NCBI GenBank assembly: GCA_025934335.1
Contig: JAICYG010000143.1
Span: 1 to 7,015 of the forward strand
Length of the DNA stretch: 7,015 bases
Source of the DNA: Thermoleophilia bacterium
GTDB lineage: Bacteria; Actinomycetota; Thermoleophilia; Gaiellales; Gaiellaceae
Direction of reading: 5' to 3'
Part shown: in pieces, positions 3,279 to 7,015 of the stretch
Position numbering within the stretch: position 1 is the first letter of the stretch
How the letters are laid out: each line of letters starts with the position of its first letter
Made by a program: the position numbers and the translations under genes
Notes under the pieces: generated by a model
The model's input: only the letters and a program-made list of their open reading frames with translations
Told to the model about the DNA's origin: nothing
Databases searched by the model: none

Positions 3279-5456
3279 ATGCCGTGGGGAATGACGCCGA
3301 TCGGCCGTGAACCGGACCGCCGTGGCCAGCTGCAGGCGCTGACCGACGCGGCGCTCGCGCATCTCGAGCTCGACGCGCTGCTCTCGACGCTGCTCGTGCG
3401 GACGCGCGACACGCTCGGTGTCGACACGAGCGCGGTGCTCCTCCTCGACCCGAGGACGAACGAGCTCGTCGCACGCGCCGCCGTCGGCATCGAGGAGGAG
3501 GTCGAGCAGGGCGTCCGCGTCCCCGTCGGCAAGGGCTTCGCCGGGCGGATCGCCGCCACCTCGCAGCCGATCATCCTCGACGACGTCGCCCGTGCGGACG
3601 TCGTCAACCCGCTGCTCGCGCAGAAGGGGATCCACTCGATGCTCGGGGTGCCGCTCGTCGTCGAGTCGCAGGTGCTCGGCGTGCTGCACGTCGGCTCCCT
3701 CACGCCGCGAACGTTCGACGAATCCGACGTCGAGCTGCTGCAGCTCGTCGCCGACCGCGCGGCGATCGCGATCGAGCACGCCCGCCTGTTCGAGGCCGAG
3801 CAGGCCGCGCGGCGGCGCATCGAGAACGTCCAGGCAATCACCGACACGGCACTCGCCTACCTCGACGTCGAGGAGCTGCTCGACGTCCTCCTCCCCCGCA
3901 TCCGCGACATCCTCGACGCGGACACCTGCACCGTGCTCCTCCGCGACGAGGAGACGGACGAGCTCGTCGCGCGCGCCGCGATCGGGCTCGAAGAGGAGGT
4001 CGAGCGGGGCGTCCGCATCCCGCTCGGCCGCGGCTTCGCGGGCGTCGTCGCCGCGGACCGCCGCCCCGTGATCCTCGACGACGTCGCGAAGTCCGACGTG
4101 CTCAACCCGATCCTCCGCGAGAAGGGGATTCACTCGATGGCCGGAGTGCCGCTCGTCGCGGCGGGCGAGGCGATCGGCGTGCTGCACGTCGGCCGGCTCG
4201 CCGAGAAGCCGTTCCGGAAGGACGACATCGACCTCCTCCAGCTCGCAGCCGACCGGGCCGCGATCGCGATCGAGCACGCGCGCCTGTTCGAGGCGGAGCG
4301 GCGCGCGCGCACGCGGATCGAGAACGTGCAGGCCGTCACCGACGCGGCGCTCGCGCACCTCGACGTCGACGACCTCCTGCAGATGCTGCTGCCGCGGATC
4401 CGCGACATCCTCTCGGCCGACACGTGTGCCGTGCTGCTGCTCGATGAGGAGGCGGACGAGCTCGTGGCACGCGCGGCGCTCGGAATCGAGGAGGAGGTCG
4501 AGCAGGGTGTGCGCGTCCCGCTCGGCCGCGGCTTCGCCGGGAGGATCGCGGCCTCCCGCCACCCGGTGATCCTCGACGATCTCGACGTCGCCGACGTCTG
4601 GAACCCGATCCTCCGCGAGAAGGGCCTCAAGTCGATGCTCGGCGTGCCGCTCCTCGTCCGCGACCGCGCGATCGGCGTCATGCACGTCGGCACACTCACC
4701 TACCGGCGGTTCAGCAGCGACGACACCGATCTGCTGCAGCTCGTCGCCGAGCGAGTCGCACTCGCGGTCGAGCGGGCGCAGCTGCACGAGGAGACGGTGC
4801 GTCTCGACCAACTCAAGCTGAACTTCGTCGCGATCGCCTCGCACGAGCTGCGCACGCCCGCCACCTCCGTGTACGGCGCGTTCGCGACCATCGTCGAGCG
4901 CGGCGACGAGCTCAGCGAGGACGTGCGGGAGCAGCTGCTCCAGGTCGGCTACGAGCAGGCGACGCGCCTGCGGCGGTTGCTGGAGGAGCTGCTCGACCTT
5001 TCACGACTCGACGCGCACGCGATCGCGCTCGATCCGCGCCCGATCGTGCTGCACAGCGCGCTCGCGCAGATCGTGGAACAGGCGGTCGGGCACGCGGACG
5101 ACATCACGCTGCACGTCCCGCTGGATCTGGCGGTGGTCGTCGACCCGCTCGTTCTCGACCGCGTCGTCTCGAACCTGCTGATCAACGCGACGCGCTACGG
5201 CCTGCCGCCGATCGTGGTCGCGGCCGAGCACCACGACCGGCACCTCCGGGTCTCGGTCGAGGATCAGGGCGTCGGCGTGCCGGAGGAGCTGCGATCGCGC
5301 CTGTTCGAGCGGTTCGCGCGCGGTGAGACGGCCGCCGGCAGCGGGCTCGGCCTCGCGATCGCACGGTCGTACGCGCGGGCGCACGGCGGCGACCTGATCT
5401 ACGTACCCGGCGGATCCGGCGCGCGCTTCGAGCTGATCGTCCCTCAGCAGACCTGA
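3279..5456 (+). CDS. Soluble sensor histidine kinase with three tandem GAF domains
   Basis: The 725-aa cytoplasmic protein has no signal peptide or membrane helix. Three GAF domains repeat with an exact period of 166 residues (18-183, 184-349, 350-515). Each begins with a VQAxTDxALAxL-type helix and contains the motifs GFAGxxAA, ILDD, SMxGVPL and IGVxHVG. Charged helices (IEHARLFEAE, RRIENVQ) link them. A DHp/HisKA domain follows (about 507-580) with phospho-acceptor H522 in SHELRTP. The HATPase_c domain has an N box (LDRVVSNLLINATRYG, N632 and N636), a G1 box (EDQGVGVP, 661-668), an F box (LFERFARGE) and a G2 box (GSGLGLAI, 687-694). GAF domains sense small ligands or redox state; the ligand here is unknown. 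No response regulator is encoded in the window, so it is an orphan kinase. ATG 3279 has no ribosome site; ATG 3291, preceded by GTGGGGA, is equally possible. The 3' end overlaps the convergent carbonic anhydrase gene by 13 bp. Confidence 0.95.
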   Translation: MPWGMTPIGREPDRRGQLQALTDAALAHLELDALLSTLLVRTRDTLGVDTSAVLLLDPRTNELVARAAVGIEEEVEQGVRVPVGKGFAGRIAATSQPIILDDVARADVVNPLLAQKGIHSMLGVPLVVESQVLGVLHVGSLTPRTFDESDVELLQLVADRAAIAIEHARLFEAEQAARRRIENVQAITDTALAYLDVEELLDVLLPRIRDILDADTCTVLLRDEETDELVARAAIGLEEEVERGVRIPLGRGFAGVVAADRRPVILDDVAKSDVLNPILREKGIHSMAGVPLVAAGEAIGVLHVGRLAEKPFRKDDIDLLQLAADRAAIAIEHARLFEAERRARTRIENVQAVTDAALAHLDVDDLLQMLLPRIRDILSADTCAVLLLDEEADELVARAALGIEEEVEQGVRVPLGRGFAGRIAASRHPVILDDLDVADVWNPILREKGLKSMLGVPLLVRDRAIGVMHVGTLTYRRFSSDDTDLLQLVAERVALAVERAQLHEETVRLDQLKLNFVAIASHELRTPATSVYGAFATIVERGDELSEDVREQLLQVGYEQATRLRRLLEELLDLSRLDAHAIALDPRPIVLHSALAQIVEQAVGHADDITLHVPLDLAVVVDPLVLDRVVSNLLINATRYGLPPIVVAAEHHDRHLRVSVEDQGVGVPEELRSRLFERFARGETAAGSGLGLAIARSYARAHGGDLIYVPGGSGARFELIVPQQT
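3330..4823 (+). repeat. Tandem triplication of a 498-bp GAF-coding unit
   Basis: Three consecutive 498-bp units (3330-3827, 3828-4325, 4326-4823) encode the three GAF domains with no insertions or deletions between them. Long stretches also match at the DNA level: GCGATCGCGATCGAGCAC occurs at 3762 and again exactly 498 bp later at 4260. Units 1 and 3 share IEEEVEQGVRVP and GFAGRIAA, while unit 2 differs there. Units 2 and 3 share LLPRIRDIL and DTC, where unit 1 differs. This indicates internal duplication followed by patchwork divergence or gene conversion. Confidence 0.85.
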
Positions 5457-5932
5457 GTGACGCGGCCGCTGCGGACGTCGTAGACGAAGCCGCCCGACTC
5501 GAGGCCGGCGAGGTACGGCGACGAGCGCACCCGCCGCACGTCGTGCCGGAGCGTCTCCTCCACGTCCGCCGTCACCCGGAACTCGAGGCTGCGCGTGTCG
5601 GGGCCGCCCTGCGCCGCGATCGCCTCGTGCACGTCGTCGTCGGTGCCGCCGACCATGCGGCAGTCGGTGTGCGCAACCACCATCACGCGGCTCACGTCGA
5701 GGAGGTAGCCGGCGAGCACGAGCGTCCGCAAGACGTCGTCGGTGACGCGCGCGCCGGCGTTCCGGAGGATCTTGGCGTCGCCCGGCCGCAGCCCGAGCAT
5801 GGCGAGCGGGTCGATCCGCGTGTCGATGCAGGTGAGGACGGCGAGACCCTTCGCCGCCCGCCCGGTCAGGTCGGCGTGGTCGAACCGGGCGGCGTACGTC
5901 TCGTTCGCGCGAAGCACGTCTTCGAAGGGCAC
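5444..5932 (-). CDS. Beta-carbonic anhydrase
   Basis: This 162-aa zinc enzyme interconverts CO2 and bicarbonate in the cytoplasm. The zinc ligands are C35, H88 and C91, in the motifs CIDTR (35-39, with the catalytic D37/R39 dyad) and HTDC (88-91). RNAGARVTDDVLRTL (57-71) and the closing GGFVYDVRSGRVTQV also match. Length and motifs resemble the short beta class typified by Mycobacterium tuberculosis Rv1284, as I recall it. The start is GTG 5932, which gives the expected N-terminus EDVLRANETYAARF; the ATG at 5940 is out of frame. The gene follows the EamA transporter by 10 bp on the same strand and probably shares its message with that transporter and the VKOR-family gene. Its last codons overlap the 3' end of the histidine kinase gene. 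The position after HTDC holds Arg where Rv1284 has Gly, a minor difference. All zinc and catalytic residues are present, so activity is likely. Confidence 0.93.
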   Translation of the reverse strand: MPFEDVLRANETYAARFDHADLTGRAAKGLAVLTCIDTRIDPLAMLGLRPGDAKILRNAGARVTDDVLRTLVLAGYLLDVSRVMVVAHTDCRMVGGTDDDVHEAIAAQGGPDTRSLEFRVTADVEETLRHDVRRVRSSPYLAGLESGGFVYDVRSGRVTQVC

Positions 5933-5942
5933 CGCTGCATTA

Positions 5943-6815
5943 TCAGGCCTCGGCGACCGGCTCCGGCCCCCTGCCGGTCGCGAGGATGCAGCCGACGAGG
6001 ATCAGCGCGAAGCCGACGAGCATCCCGGCGCTCAGCTGCTCGCTCAGGATCGTGACGCCGAGCGCGGCGGCGACGGCCGGGTTGACGTACGTGATCACGG
6101 TCGCCCGCACCGGCCCGACCTCCGCGATCAGCGCGAAGAAGATAAGGAACGCGAGTGCGGTGCAGACGACCGCGAGGCCGACGACCGACTCGACCACGTG
6201 CGCCGAGGGCATCGCCGCCGGCCAGCGCACCGCCGCGAACGGCGCGTAGACCGCCGCGGCGAGCAGCAGCGAGCCGGCGACGACACCGAGCGCCGGCACG
6301 TCGGTCAGCCGCCGCGCGAGGATGATCGGCCCGACGGCGTAGCAGACCGCCACGCAGCCGATCTCGGCGACGGCCACGGCGTCGACCTGGCCGATGTCGA
6401 GGCCGACGAGCGCGCCGACGCCGCCGATCCCGACGAGCAGCCCGAGCCAGCGGCGCCGGCCCTGCTGCTCCCGGGTACCGGTCAGCCCGACGACGACCGC
6501 ACCGACGAGCGGCACCGCGGCGACCAGGAGCCCGGTGAGGGAGCTCGTCAGCTTCGTCTCGGCGCGCGCCAGGAGTACCCACGGGATCACGACCTCGACG
6601 AGCGTGTACGCGACGAACGGACCGGCGCGGCGCAGGAGCGGCCGCAGCTCACCGCGCCACACCGCGAAGGGGATGAGCAGGGCGGCGCCGAGCGCGGTGC
6701 GCAGGAAGACGAGCGTCACCGGCGCCAGCTCGCGCACGGCGACCCGGATCATCAGGTACGGAACGCCCCAGATGACGCACATCGCTGCGAAGAGCAGCGC
6801 CCCGCGCCGCGTCAT
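5943..6815 (-). CDS. EamA/DMT-superfamily transporter
   Basis: The 290-aa, very hydrophobic inner-membrane protein has the expected ten helices in two EamA repeats. The first repeat opens with ALLFAAMCVIWGVPYLMIR and contains LAPVTLVFLRTALGAALLIP. The second repeat (about 150-285) ends with ITYVNPAVAAALGVTILSEQL and a last helix AGMLVGFALILVGCILA. DMT members export amino acids, metabolites or drugs; the substrate cannot be read from sequence. The start is ATG 6815. The frame is open further upstream to GTG 6944, but that extension is Arg-rich, lacks protein character and lies inside the VKOR-family gene. The ATG overlaps the upstream TGA as ATGA, the usual sign of translational coupling. The carbonic anhydrase gene begins 10 bp after the stop. 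A role together with that enzyme is possible but unproven. Confidence 0.92.
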   Translation of the reverse strand: MTRRGALLFAAMCVIWGVPYLMIRVAVRELAPVTLVFLRTALGAALLIPFAVWRGELRPLLRRAGPFVAYTLVEVVIPWVLLARAETKLTSSLTGLLVAAVPLVGAVVVGLTGTREQQGRRRWLGLLVGIGGVGALVGLDIGQVDAVAVAEIGCVAVCYAVGPIILARRLTDVPALGVVAGSLLLAAAVYAPFAAVRWPAAMPSAHVVESVVGLAVVCTALAFLIFFALIAEVGPVRATVITYVNPAVAAALGVTILSEQLSAGMLVGFALILVGCILATGRGPEPVAEA

Positions 6816-7015
6816 TCGCTGCGCTTGGGCTTCGGCGACTCGGTCAGCATCCTCACCACGTACAACGCTGCAACGACCGTGATTGTGAGGTCGTTCCCGA
6901 GGCACCACTGGCAGATCGCGTCGATCGGCCCGAGCTGCGCCCACAGCAGATAGCCGCTGAACGCGACGCCGACCGCCGCGACGAAGACTCCCACCGTGGC
7001 CGCCTCCACCCCACG
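6812..7015 (-). CDS. VKOR-family (vitamin K epoxide reductase) protein, C-terminal part, runs off window
   Basis: The frame is open at the window edge and ends at TGA 6814-6812, so only about the last 67 residues are seen. They hold a membrane helix (VGVFVAAVGVAFSGYLLW), a short loop, the CQWC motif (bases 6913-6902) in AICQWCLGND, and a second helix (LTITVVAALYVVRML), ending in a charged tail PKPKRSE. CxxC followed by a helix is the quinone-side active site of bacterial VKOR homologues, which re-oxidise DsbA-like proteins and so drive disulfide formation outside the cytoplasm. The first part, which should carry another cysteine pair and two helices, lies outside the window. GTG 7009 is only an internal codon. 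No thioredoxin domain follows, so this is the unfused form. It overlaps the transporter start by 4 bp. Confidence 0.85.
   Translation of the reverse strand, partial: RGVEAATVGVFVAAVGVAFSGYLLWAQLGPIDAICQWCLGNDLTITVVAALYVVRMLTESPKPKRSE

Noticed and set aside
3213..4844. Minus-strand 543-codon open frame opposite the kinase
   Set aside because: Antisense of the GAF repeats. It is highly charged and repetitive only because the kinase DNA is repetitive; there is no start context or family match.
6816..6944. N-terminal extension of the EamA protein to GTG 6944
   Set aside because: It overlaps the VKOR-family coding frame, is Arg-rich and lacks membrane character. ATG 6815 with the ATGA overlap is the natural start.
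5742..6953. Plus-strand 403-codon frame opposite the transporter
   Set aside because: Asp/Arg/Glu-rich shadow of a hydrophobic high-GC gene with no recognisable domain.
1..7015. CRISPR array, transposase, phage or toxin-antitoxin genes
   Set aside because: I looked for spaced repeats, DDE transposase motifs, integrases and small toxin-antitoxin pairs on both strands and saw none.

Overview
This window is GC-rich chromosomal DNA with dense, strand-switching gene order, frequent GTG/TTG starts and few strong Shine-Dalgarno sites. Together with a WhiG/FliA-type sigma factor, an Rv1284-like beta-carbonic anhydrase and small uncharacterised proteins of a style I associate with Gaiellales/Solirubrobacterales genomes, this suggests an actinobacterium, probably class Thermoleophilia. 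The taxonomic placement is inference; nothing here proves it.

Layout. Positions 1-562 (minus) hold two gene fragments joined head to tail: the N-terminal part of an ApbE-type FAD:protein FMN transferase, then, in another reading frame, the haem-binding part of a ferric-reductase-like membrane domain that runs off the window edge. Positions 620-1570 (minus) carry a 53-residue two-helix membrane protein followed by a complete sigma-28-type sigma factor. A tRNA-Trp(CCA) with a clear -10 box is read divergently at 1633-1705 (plus). It is followed on the same strand by a Cys-rich 118-aa protein (1798-2154) and a small helical protein (2212-2415). A small PAS-domain protein gene on the minus strand (2412-2803) is broken by a 1-nt frameshift, and its stop codon shares a CTAG palindrome with the stop of the convergent gene. 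A 174-bp divergent intergenic region (2804-2977) contains a perfect 12-bp inverted repeat. Then come a zinc-ribbon protein (2978-3238) and a large soluble histidine kinase with three tandem GAF domains (3279-5456), both plus strand.

The right end is a minus-strand cluster read from the window edge inward: the C-terminus of a VKOR-family protein (6812 to edge), an EamA-type DMT transporter overlapping it by ATGA (5943-6815), and a beta-carbonic anhydrase (5444-5932) whose 3' end overlaps the kinase gene tail to tail by 13 bp.

Functionally the window mixes signalling and regulation (sigma factor, PAS protein, multi-GAF kinase) with redox and metabolite-handling genes (VKOR, transporter, carbonic anhydrase, ApbE/ferric reductase remnants). 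I do not see a defence system, mobile element, CRISPR array or biosynthetic cluster. The points most worth a second look are the ApbE/ferric-reductase junction, the frameshifted PAS gene, the near-perfect 498-bp GAF triplication with paired cysteines, the Cys-rich orphan protein, and the inverted repeat at 2845-2870.
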